55,960 bases of DNA, taken from NCBI GenBank assembly GCA_903772945.1, contig CAICTM010000626.1:1-55960 (forward strand), in the 5' to 3' direction. The notes beneath the pieces are model-generated. The model saw only the letters and a list, made by a program, of their open reading frames with translations, did not search any database and was not told the origin of the DNA. Positions 22,956 through 32,471 of this stretch are shown here, piece after piece. Numbering within the stretch: position 1 is the stretch's first letter; each line of letters starts with the position of its first letter. The translations under genes and the position numbers were made by a program. The DNA is from Seminavis robusta (Eukaryota; Bacillariophyta; Bacillariophyceae; Naviculales; Naviculaceae).

Positions 22956-23616
22956 AGCGTCGTCAAATCGGCTTTTCTTCTTCACGAGTTGCAAACATGA
23001 AGACTCTTTTTCGGATTCGGGGAGCATGTCATCCAAATCGTCATCCAAGTCGTCTTCAAAGCAATCTGTGGAAGCCACTGTAGGCAGGGTATCGTCATCT
23101 TCGAGATCTTCTTCAAGAAGGTCAAGGAACATCGATGTAGCAGGAGGAGTCTTCTTGTCAACCGAAGACGTGGGAAAAGTTCTCATGTCGATGCTAACCT
23201 CGTCCCATGTCATCTTGTGTGTCCCTTGAAATCAATCTTAATCCCATCTCAAGGAGGATGTCGCGTCCAATGATCATATCATACCGAAAATTGCTCGCAG
23301 AAAAGACACGAGCATGAGCAACATCGATGAAACGGGACTTGTAGAATTCTGGAAAACACAACCGGTCTAAGGTAACAACACGGTTCGATTTGACGTTGCC
23401 AGCCACTGTTGTGGTAGACACAACGTCGCCAATACGAGGGACTGTTCCCTTAGGCAACGCCTTTTCACTAATCCAGGTTCCACTAGAACCAGAGTCCATC
23501 AGGACTAATAACGGTCTATCAGACGGTTTATTTTGTATACTATGTAGGATGCACAGCGCCATCGGCACCAAGTCTATGTCACATTGATTCTTCAGCCGCC
23601 GCTGCATAATTCTCAA
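22956..23616 (-). pseudogene. Gypsy aspartic protease and acidic linker
   Basis: The frame 23616-23194 contains LLVLMDSGSSGTWIS (DSG active site) and DMIIGRDILLEMGL, the two hallmarks of a retroviral-type aspartic protease. It ends at a stop just after DTQDDMGRG. The continuation is one frame over from about 23213 (MTWDEVSIDMRTFP), followed by a strongly acidic linker (FEDDLDDDLDDMLPESEKE) that normally leads to RT but here runs into the relic at about 22955. It would cleave the Gypsy polyprotein. Confidence 0.85.
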
Positions 23617-23631
23617 AGACCTTGTTGATGG

Positions 23632-24412
23632 TCAGTAATCGCCACCGTATCCATAGGACTCTTCATAGTCATCGTAACCCCCTGTCATGGAATCGAAGTA
23701 ATGGGGCTCTTCCTGATAATACATCTCGTCTGTTTCTTCAGGAGGCGGCATTGAAGCAGCAGCAGGAACCGGAGAGGATTGTTCGTCGACGTGGAACACA
23801 TCATCCTCTCGAACATCACCGTCAGCCACAAAATTATCGCGGCGAGGACTGTAACCACGTCCACGTCCACGACCACGAGGTGATGAGGCATAGCACCACG
23901 ACCGAAACGTCCGCAAAGTTGCGCACCGGAGAGTGTTGTTGCGTTGCTGTCCGTCTGGTTGTCCACGTTGTATTCTCGGGAGGACTACGATTTTACGTCC
24001 AGGTAGGAGCTCGACTCCATCCTTTACGACGGAAACGCTGGGAAGGCGGATAGTAACCAGCTCGAGGACCATCGTCTTGTCCATAGGTACGACGATAGCC
24101 AGAAGAGCGTCCACTTCTTCCAAATCCACGGCCAGAACGACCACGGGAAAGTCCGCGACCACCATGGCCACGAGAGCCTTGTTGGCGAGCGTTTGTAATT
24201 CTTTTCTTGACGAGCAAAGAAGCGAACCATTTGAACTGAGCCAATAACCGTAATGTCATGAGCGGAATCGGCAAACTTGTCTTTCCACTGGGGAAGCATC
24301 ATGTTGTAAACATCATCTTGAGAGCAGGAGCATCAAAAGGGTTCGCATTGTTTGCACCAGGAAACTTCGCCATCAAGGTGTTGATGTACTCCAATCGAGA
24401 CCACAAGGTCTT
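23632..24412 (-). pseudogene. Gypsy gag, 3' segment
   Basis: Directly left of the nested element the minus strand continues gag: SRLEYINTLMAKFPGANN and NPFDAPALK, then (after a shift) LPQWKDKFADSAHDITVIG and MVRFFARQEK. Two further frameshifts lead through an RGG-rich nucleic-acid-binding region (RGHGGRGLSRGRSGRG; PRGRGRGRGYSPRR) to an acidic Y/D/G tail ending YGYGGDY at 23632. No CCHC knuckle is seen; the RG box probably takes its place. Its N-terminal half lies on the other side of the insertion at 29714-30162. Confidence 0.85.
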
Positions 24413-24657
24413 TGTTGGTTGCTGTAACACTCTAGCTTAGTAAAGGTAAAATACTGTTTTACTGTTAACTATTTCCAAGAAGTGATCTTTCTCATGTTTT
24501 CGGGATTGATTCAACTTCAAAGATATAGTGAAGGGGGTGACCTATAGATCAGTTAAACTCCATGTATGTAACTAGAAATAGATATAGATATCCCTATCAA
24601 CTAGATTGGATAAACGACTAATTTGTATTTGAGGTGTCTGTAATACAACCTCCAACA
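24413..24657 (-). repeat. Left LTR of nested element, 245 bases
   Basis: Same sequence as 29459-29713 except for about ten separate one- or two-base deletions and one inserted T; I see no base substitutions. That is unlike ordinary LTR ageing and suggests consensus-sequence indels here. Confidence 0.9.
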
Positions 24658-27600
24658 ACACTCACTGCACGGTTCCATAAAGGATACCGTGGAACGAATA
24701 ATTAATGTAATGATGGTTGCTCCATAAGGAACAGTTGTTGGTCGAGAGACCATTTGCTAGGTGCTCGCATTCCGCTTGTGGCGAGAAGCTTGTCATCCAT
24801 AGCAATGCTGACAAATTGTCACAGTCAATGTTGACATGTTGGACAGTGTCGTCATGAAAAGCCACTGTGGTTACCACTCCTGTGAGTGTGCCACTCCTGT
24901 ATGACTTGCTGTGGCGGTTGTGCCGTCACTTGATTTGCTGTATTCGAAACTGGAAGTTCCGATCACTTGTTGAAACCGTGGACTGGGAAGTTCCGGTCCT
25001 TGGTATTGCTGAGCTGGAAAATAGGAAGTTCCGGCTGCATTCTCGTAGACTCAAACTGTGCTCTTGACTGGCGGTGTAGACTGAAATGGACATCGATATG
25101 CCATGGTCTCAATCGCCAATGATGTGTGGAACAAACTCAATCCATTCAGGCTTGATACTTGATTTGGAAATCAGGTGAGCATGAGTCTGTGCAATAGCTT
25201 TGTAGCTATCTGGAGTCAGGTTGTTGTCCATTGGAATGGAACGTGAGCTGTCGCTTCATGTTGGATGTCCAAGAAGTGTTGGATGTCCTGCTTTGTCTTT
25301 TCCAGAGGAATGAATCCTCTTCTTCCAGCTGGGAAGTTCTTCCTTCATACGGCCTCCTCTTCTTGGAATCAATGGCTGTGACTTGCTTGTGGTACATGAA
25401 GTGTACTTGCTTGATGTGGACCTTGGTTTGCACCTCTTGTAGGTGGGTGCTGGCAACTTGTGGCGTTCCGTCGAACTGTTGCTTGCTTTGAGCTGGTTCC
25501 ATGGTGGAACTGTTCCTGTGGAACTGTGGGAATCCTCTGCAGAAGATATCCGGTAGCACTGTGTGTGGCTACCTTGCTTGAGTAAGCCTGCTCTGCCTTG
25601 ATAGGCTTCTGTTGGTCCACTTGCAATCTCATGATGGATCTTCTGAGTCGATCCGAGAGTCAAACTGAATGATCTCGTGGTCGCTGCTTGTGATTCGATC
25701 GTTCGTGTCATTCGTCTGGCATGATCGTTTCTTGCAGTCGATCTGGTATGTCATCTGGATAGATCGATCGGAGAATTCAAAGGAAGGTTGAAAAAGGTTT
25801 GAGACTTTGTTTTTTGTGGGTACAACTTTATTAATACCACTCCTGCTGTCCTGTTGGCACACTTCTGTGACTAGCTGTGGCAGGACTTGTACTTGTTGTA
25901 GCCACAAGCTGGCTTGGTTGGTTTTGACATTGGATGCAACTTGATTGCTGTGGGCTTGAGGCGGTGCTCTAGGATTCCTGAGAATCGATAGCACTCAAAG
26001 TGTCTATCAGTGCTTGGTAAGCAGGCTCCTACCTAGGAAAGGCTTCGTAATCCAGTTGCACGTCGTCGTGTCACTGGCTTGCAATGAGTCCAAAACAACC
26101 TTGGAAGTAGTTGCTCGGCATCCCGCTTGGTGGCGAGAAGCTGAGCGGTGAGACGAGACAATACGGACATTTTCATCATCAGAAAAGTCTTTGTGGCTGG
26201 CACTCCTGCTGGGAGTGGTGCCACTCCTGGAAGACTGTGTCGGATGATACCGTCACGTGGTGTACCTGCGGCTCACTGGAAGTTCGGCTGCATTGACACT
26301 TGATGGGGCTGGAAGCCCTCGTAGATTGAAGCTGGTTGGAGCTTCTGGAGTCGTAGACTTGTGGGAAGTGATGCCTATTGGAAGGTGATGGAGCTGGAAA
26401 TGATGTACTTGGAAGTCACGGACTTGTTGGGTTCGACTGAACCTATGTCTTGGATGGTCTCGATGTTCTGAAGATGGAATGAGGGAATGGTTGAGTTATT
26501 GTTTCTCTTGTCATGGTTGTTTATACTCATGTGAGACTCTTGACTGCTGGTGTCGTCACTTGTGGTGACTGGTGCCGTCACTTGGTACACTGGTACCGTC
26601 ATTTGGTGTTGCCGTAGCTGAGACTGGGAAATCAGGCTATAGCGACACTGGGAGAACTGTTGTAGTAGCCGGAACTGGAGGAAGTTCCTTGCCAAATGAT
26701 CTTTGAGTTGGGCTGAAGCCCTTGAGGTTTGGAACTTGTAAGAAGTATTCGGTAGTAGTTGTGGATGCTCCAACTGGATGGGCTCCACTGGACCTGGACG
26801 TGTCACGGTCGATGATGTTTCGATGGTGATGTAGTCGGTAGATCCTTTGGTTGGGGATGTCACTGCTCTTACACTCCTGTGAGATGGCTGTGGCAGGACA
26901 AGTGTTGGTTCTGTCACTGCTCTTACACTCCTGTGAGCAGGCTGTGACACGACTTGAAGTTGTCCGTCGTTGTGTCTATAGTTGGCTTGATTTGTTGTAC
27001 TGGTGTACTTCTGTTGTTGGTGTGAGACTAGGTTGGTTGCAATCTCTGTACAGTAGTTGCAGTGGAGCTGAGGTGTGCACCCTCTTGTTGTTTCTTTTTG
27101 ATCAGGTTCCCGCTTGTGGGTCAAACTCTGTCTGCTCCAGCCATCCTGTGGCTTTGTTCCTTGTCTTGTGAACTCTTGAGTTGCTTGCTTGTAGCTAGCT
27201 ACTCGGTTCAACGTTCACTGTCGTTCTGCTGTTGGTGCAGTTGCCGTTATTGTAGATGCAATTTGAATTTGTTTTGGTCGATTCATTGTAATCGGTTTGG
27301 TAGTGGTAGATACCGTTGTTGGCTGTTGTTGCCATCGATGCTGGCTGTTGATGTAGCCATTGATGGTTGTTGGCCGTGTAGTTGTGGCCATTGTTGGTTA
27401 CGGCATTGCCTATAAAGGCGGATGTTATGATGATTTTGTTTGTAGGATTGTAGGTTTTGGATTTGGGTACCCTCACACTCCTGTGCACTTGCTGTGATCA
27501 AATAGCAAGGGCATGGTCTTGTAATGGTATCTGTTGTTGCCTACCTAGAGGCTGTTGTTGCCTCAGGTTTGCCTGTAATCAGTGGAGGAAGTGCTGTGGT

Positions 27601-29444
27601 TCAGTTGCACAATACACATTCCATAAAAGGTAGTAGGAGGTGCTGTGGCTGGGATGCCACAATACACACTCCATGAAAGAGGTAGGAGGTGCTGAGTGCA
27701 AACTCAATACACACTCCAAAGAAAATATTCAGTGCTTGTGGATGCACTCCTGTGCTTCCTATAGCTTTGTTCTGCTTGCACTGCTTATCCGGTGGCTTGC
27801 ACTGTAGCGGTAGCTTGTGTGCCGGTAGCTAGCTATAGCTATCTGCAGGACATGCTCCGGTAACTCCTGTACCGGTACCATGCAGTAGCTGCATAGGTGG
27901 CTGCATTGGTAGCTGGCTCCGACACGGAAACTGCTCTTGTTGCCAACGTACGGAGAGATCAAACGGTAGCTTGGATCTGGCTCCGTACACTCCTGGAAAG
28001 ATACCAGTTCGCGAAAGGATATCTTTTTCGTTGTGACGTTCAGTGGCTGCTCGCTGAACTGCAGGCTGTTCTTTGCCGTTCCGTGGAACGGCTTCACAAA
28101 CCACAAATTTCGTGTCGGCACTTCTTCTTCTTGTTGCCGATTGACACAATGGCGCTGTTGTTGCTATCGGTATCATCGGCCGATGGCTGTTGCCGCTATC
28201 AGTATTGGTGACCGATGGCTTTAACAGTAGCTGTAGCGACTTGCTGGTAGCAGCAGTCGCTGTTCTTGTTGTTGCAGCTGTAGCACCGACGGGCTAGTGG
28301 TAGCGGTCGGCTGTTGTTCTTGTTGACTCTTGCAGTGGTTGCAGTCGTCGTTTTGTTCTTGTTGTTGACAGTAGTAGCAGTCGTTCGATTGCTTCGTTGA
28401 CTGGCTACTCCTGTTGTTCTTGGCTTGGTGGAATTCGCAAATGTCGCAAATTCGCTCCTGTTATCCGGCTTGTCGCCGATGGATGCAACTCGCTCTGAGG
28501 TCGATTCAAGTGCTTGCACTCTTCAGGGCCTGTCAGTGACAGTATTATAGCCCACTTCCGTGTATGACAGTCCTTCAGTAGGACCTGTCGTTCTTGAGTG
28601 ATCGGCCTGGTAATTCGTCTTGTTGTGCGTTGGAATTTTCCGTCGCACCTCTCTTCTATCGGCTCTGATTCTATGGCTTGATAGTGAGGATAGGGACACT
28701 CCCACGGAAGTACCTCTGTGGTAATTCTTCTCTTGTTGGAACTTGTTATCTAGTTCCTCTCCCGTGGCAACACTCCTGGTTGACACTCGTCGTGTTGCTC
28801 TTGTTGGCTTGCACGGTTCGTCTGCGCGGTAGCCTTGCTGCGCTCCGTACAGTAGCCTCTGCTCCGTACCGTACAGAGCCTTGCTCCGTTCCGGTTGGAG
28901 TTGTCGTGGCTGGTAGCTATCTAGTTAGCTAGCTAGATAGCTTGGCGACACTCTTGAGTCTTCTTGTAGTTTGTTTTCGTAGCCACGTGGCATACGATGG
29001 CTGTTTCCACAGCGCAAAGTCTTGATGGTGGCTCGCTCACTCCTGTGAGCTTGTTCTTGTGGTTCGGTGCAGCAGCTTAGTCGATTTTCAATCGTTCGTA
29101 ACTTGGTCACTTCCTGTAGGATTGACTTCGTTCAAGCATAGAAGTAGTGTAGTTAGTGATGAGCTTCAAGGCGGTATGCTTACTGTGTTCCAGTTCTGGT
29201 TCTTGGAAGACGTTCGGTCGTTTCTCCGATGCTTGTTCAGTGTGTGAGGCATGGTTCTTTCGTGATGTTGCCTTTTTCCTGTTAGGCTGTTGGGATAGCT
29301 CTCTCAGTGAGGCTAGAGCCCTTTTTGCCTGAACCTTGACTCGATGTTGGTTACCTTATAGCTTGAGGATATCATGTAATAGGATGTCGATATCCCATGG
29401 TCGATATCTCGAATTCGAGATGAACTTCGAGATGAAGGTACAAA
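24658..29444. other. Interior of nested element, no recognisable genes
   Basis: Non-coding by inspection. It contains repeated short hairpins with a CTCC/TCCT loop, for example 24875-24888 (CACTC/GAGTG), 26913-26948 (GTCAC/GTGAC outside TGCTC/GAGCA), 27744-27755 (GCAC/GTGC), 28075-28092 (GCCGTTCC/GGAACGGC) and 29035-29050 (GCTCAC/GTGAGC). From about 26690 onwards it aligns with 1-2640. Confidence 0.7.
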
Positions 29445-29458
29445 CTTCTTGGAAATAG
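29445..29458 (-). promoter_or_regulatory. Candidate self-priming primer-binding site
   Basis: CTTCTTGGAAATAG abuts the right LTR and is the exact reverse complement of 29517-29530 within that LTR. On the minus strand this puts a primer-binding site immediately after the 5' LTR, able to pair with an RNA whose 5' end lies about 72 bases before the LTR end. The bases beyond the 14 differ from copy 1, so the match is confined to the putative site. Confidence 0.5.
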
Positions 29459-29713
29459 TGTTGGTTGCTAGTAACACTCTAGCTTAGTAAAGGTAAAATA
29501 CTGTTTTACTGTTAAGCTATTTCCAAGAAGTGATCTTTCTCCATGTTTTCTGGGATTGATTCAACTTCAAAGGATATAGTGAAGGGGGTGACCATATAGA
29601 TCAGTTAAACTCCCCATGTATGTAACTAGAGAATAGATATAGATATCCCCTATCAACTAGATTGGGATAAACGACTAATTTGTATTGAGGTGTCTGTAAT
29701 ACAACCTCCAACA
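29459..29713 (-). repeat. Right LTR of nested element, 255 bases
   Basis: TGTTGG...CCAACA; one base different from the copy at 2655-2909. Followed by the target duplication GTCTT at 29714-29718. Confidence 0.93.
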
Positions 29714-30162
29714 GTCTTGCAATCGAGTTTGAAAGGCTTGGTCGCCGTCTGCAAGTATCGCGTCTGATCAGCGAGATCCGTGTCTTCAACAAACTTGGCG
29801 ATGAACGAAGTAATGCAGGCATCGAAGTCAGCAACAGCTGCACCAGGACGCGCTGCTCGAATCACGTTCCACTTGTCTCGAGCAGAGCCTTGAAGACACT
29901 TGACAAAGAAGTTAGCCCTCAATGTCCCCGTATCCAAATTCAATGCTGAATTGCCGGTCACTTGATCGAACTCCTTGATAACCCGAAGGACGTGTTCCGG
30001 TTCTTGTTTGTCTGCCAGTACAATCATGTCATGCTTACGCTTGACGTTGTTGCCAGCATGTTGCCAAGAACGGAACATCTCAGTAGTAGCAACATCACTC
30101 GCATTATACTCAGAGACCAAGGGAATGACCGGATTCTTGCCCGACTGACCAAGCGTCGTCAT
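29714..30162 (-). pseudogene. Gypsy gag, 5' segment
   Basis: Starts at ATG 30162 (MTTLGQSGKNPVIPLVSEYN) and runs open to the insertion point, with the typical helical gag core (TLRANFFVKCLQGSARDKWN; FIAKFVEDTDLADQTRYL; TKPFKLDCKT). The protein logically continues at 24412. The frame is undamaged in this half. Gag packages element RNA into virus-like particles in the cytoplasm. Confidence 0.88.
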
Positions 30163-30431
30163 GGTGAGATAATGAACCTAAAAATGAATAATAAACAACA
30201 GTACTTGCGGCTTTGTGTTAGTAAGAGTCGCAAGCAATGATAATGAAAGAAAAAGGAGTAACTTCGTATTGAGTTACACCCTTGAGTTACCGTTGTTAAT
30301 AGTAATAGAGCGAATTTTCGAAATTGTTTGACAATGGCCAAACGCCTAGTATACGGCTGCGTAGAATGTACGCAGGAAGTTTCTTTTGCTTGATGTGCAA
30401 ATTCCAACCGAACTTGCTTCTGAATTCAGAG
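30163..30431 (-). other. Gypsy 5' leader
   Basis: Untranslated region between the 5' LTR and gag. The bases following the LTR on the minus strand read CTCTGAATTCAGAAGC, where a primer-binding site belongs; I could not match it to a tRNA 3' end, and no complement of it lies in the LTR. Confidence 0.6.
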
Positions 30432-30508
30432 TGAACTACGATCGGAATATTGTGAGATTAGACTTAAAACTAGCGTTAAAGCGCCACGTCACACACGTGC
30501 GTATGTCA
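30432..30508 (-). repeat. Gypsy 5' LTR, 77 bases
   Basis: Partner of 19440-19516, retaining CpG at the three positions that differ. Followed by the target duplication AGGA (30509-30512). At 77 bases it is very short for a Gypsy LTR. Confidence 0.9.
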
Positions 30509-30790
30509 AGGAGGTGGTGACCGAGTGACTCTGTTGCTGCTATGGGGAGGGGGCTTTCGAGAGGTGACAGTGGCAACAGAAACGAACAATTAAAAAGGAG
30601 TGCCCATATGACATGCAATCCAATTTTACTATTGACTGTATCCAAAGTATTCTTAGTGTTGGCTACACCAGTCGCAGTCACATTCATGATATATATGTGA
30701 CGACGTCAACGAAATGTATTTGTCTCGTGCCACCCCAGATTGCTCCATTGGCAAACCCCCAGCTTTTCGAGAACAGAATGACTCTCTTTC
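30509..30790. other. Flank of the Gypsy element
   Basis: Host sequence resuming after the target duplication; nothing recognisable. It is the 3' side of the MYND gene. Confidence 0.5.
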
Positions 30791-31446
30791 TCACCAATTC
30801 TCCCCATGTACGACCCCATAAACACGAGTCACTGGAAAGGCCACCAATTCTCCTTCATCCAAGTCAAACCTGGGGTCGGGAGTGGTATCATGGGGAAGGT
30901 TGTGGGCTTTCAGAAGTGGCAACTCAATGCTGTTGGCGCAACTGCCTACAACAATGCCCGTATTTGTAACAGCCACGACTTCCACTCACAACCGCTCTGT
31001 TGGTCCCTTGCAATAGCCTCAATGTACTTGGAGGAACAGACCCTGATGTAGTCACCCGCCCGAATCTCTGGGATTTTCCAACCTTCTCCCGGCTGCCCGT
31101 GGGGGAATTTGGTGTCAAAACGCACTTCCTCATGGGGCTTGAATTCAAAATCCGCGGGCTTGTCAGAAAAATCCTTGAATGGGACATTTCTCTTGACATA
31201 GATTGTGCCGCCGTCAACTCTTGAGGATCCACAGTGGTTGCTGTGCGTTTGCCAATGCTGCCTTTGATGTTCCCTGGAGCAATACCACGCAACGCTGTCT
31301 CGGCAGCGAGAGCACTTCTTGGTAGCCCACACTTGGCAAACAGCGCAACGAATATCGAACTGCTGCGATTCCAAACGGAACTCACTAAAATTCATCAAAT
31401 AAATGTCCTGTTCCTGCCATGTCTTGGACGGTAGTCCCCTCTGCAC
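30791..31446 (-). CDS. MYND zinc-finger protein (ends uncertain)
   Basis: The frame 31446-30946 holds a MYND finger with all expected ligands: CAVC, KCSRC, YCSREHQRQHW and a final H...C (THSNHC). After it come a basic segment (GGTIYVKRNVPFKDF) and a domain with PGEGWKIPEIRAGDYIRVC that I cannot assign. The frame ends at LLQIRALL, but a second open stretch (30985-30791) looks like the true C-terminus (LPHDTTPDPRFDLDEGELVAF). A 44-base intron from GTGAGTGG near 30984 to TTGTAG, or one indel, would join them. The 5' end is also open: ACTGTGCAG just before the frame is a good 3' splice site, and a short frame from an ATG near 31500 (MDSTNEMCWKLNDPNF) may belong to it. MYND fingers bind proline-rich peptides in regulatory complexes; the role here is unknown. 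Confidence 0.65.
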
Positions 31447-31872
31447 AGTTAAAGTTGGGATCGTTCAGTTTCCAACACATTTCATTTGTACTGTCCATTA
31501 TCAATATACCAGTGAATGTTGAGACACCACGAAAGTTTCGTTATAATGCCTGGGGGTACCGTAGGAAGACCCGCCACCACATCGACCGCAAGAGCAGCCC
31601 GAAGCGTGATAAGCAACTCCCGTCGGAGAACCAGAACGAGGAGGATTAGAAGGATTGGACATGATGTTGAGGCTGCTGACCTGCGTAACCCAATACTATT
31701 CGAGAGAGCCGTCGGCACGTCTATCTCCTTGCTTCCCTTGACACGGATCTATCCCTTCTCTCGTCTCTTTTTAGTTGACGCCCAAAGATTTTGTGAGGAT
31801 TGAGAGATCCAATTTTCCGAGACGAAGAATTTTTGCCCTCAACGGACTGAGGGTCTTTCACACTTTTATCGC

Positions 31873-31910
31873 TGTATGTGTATGTGTGTGTGTTTGTGTG
31901 TGTGTTTGTT
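31873..31910. repeat. TG-rich microsatellite
   Basis: Runs of TGTG interrupted by single A or T bases. Confidence 0.85.
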
Positions 31911-31930
31911 GCAGCTGTTTTCGTCGCTCG

Positions 31931-32215
31931 TTAAGGATAGGGATTAATCTTGTGTGTTCTGTTGGACACAGTAGTTTCTACGCATGGGTACCAGTACGGT
32001 ACTGGCTGGCTATGCAGACTCGCTAGTGTGTTCAGATAAACACGGTGGAGGTTTTGCCAAAGACATAAGGGACATTTTCCTTGTTAAGGATAGGGATTTA
32101 TATTGTGTGTTCTGTTGGACACAGTACTCTGGACCCATGGGTACCGATACCACTGTGCCCATACTGGCTGGCTATGGAGACTTGCTATCAATAGTGTGTC
32201 CAGTTGAACACGGTA
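31931..32215. repeat. Two-copy direct repeat of about 120-130 bases
   Basis: Both units start TTAAGGATAGGGATT, share TGTGTGTTCTGTTGGACACA, ATGGGTACC and ACTGGCTGGCTATG, and end near AACACGGT. About 36 bases separate them. Function unknown. Confidence 0.8.
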
Positions 32216-32471
32216 AATGATTTGACTTGACAGTTGGGGGCATCAGCCTCCGGCTGCTTGTTCTTGGACGGGGGACAGACAGACTGAGAGTTCGGAGCAG
32301 ATTTCGCGAACACGGCAACAGCACAATGACCAACGACGCAACATCGCAACGCCATGCAAGACATCTTCAAAGTCTTGTTATAGCTTGCTCATCGGAGAGA
32401 GGTACAAGAAGAATATTGCAACGGCGGTGCTATCATATATGGTTTGGTATCCGTGAGGATCAAGAGTGAGC

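Larger units (their letters stand above)
24413..29713 (-). mobile_element. Complete non-autonomous LTR element nested in Gypsy gag
   Basis: LTRs at 24413-24657 and 29459-29713 are flanked by the 5-base target duplication GTCTT (24408-24412; 29714-29718). The Gypsy gag reading frame is cut exactly at these points. The 4.8-kb interior has no recognisable gag or pol; the longest frame (26375-27211, minus) is low-complexity Q/T/N/S sequence. This makes it a LARD-like element needing proteins from a partner. The interior resembles copy 1 at 1-2654 and is rich in small stem-loops. Minus orientation is inferred from the 14-base site next to the right LTR. No convincing polypurine tract was found at either end. 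Confidence 0.9.
19440..30508 (-). mobile_element. Ty3/Gypsy LTR retrotransposon with nested insertion
   Basis: Bounded by 77-base LTRs (19440-19516 and 30432-30508) and a 4-base target duplication AGGA (19436-19439; 30509-30512). A polypurine tract abuts the 3' LTR. Gene order on the minus strand is gag, protease, acidic linker, RT, RNase H, integrase, the Gypsy order. It is 11,069 bases as found; removing the nested element and its target duplication leaves about 5.76 kb, a normal Gypsy size. Frameshifts lie within gag, after protease, between RT and RNase H and before integrase, plus a stop near 22195, so it is probably not autonomous as written. Confidence 0.93.
31447..32471. other. Intergenic region with two repeats
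   Basis: Apart from a possible first exon of the MYND gene near 31450-31500, no gene is supportable. It contains a TG microsatellite (31873-31910) and a diverged direct repeat (31931-32046 and 32083-32215). Confidence 0.6.

Noticed and set aside
22467..23213. 248-residue frame as a single novel protein
   Set aside because: Its first third is the Gypsy protease-RT linker and the rest is an out-of-frame reading of the GIY-YIG-like relic.
26375..27211. 278-residue minus-strand reading frame inside the nested element
   Set aside because: Composition is Q/T/N/S low complexity with repeated fragments, no known domain, and the frame is broken in the homologous copy at the window start.
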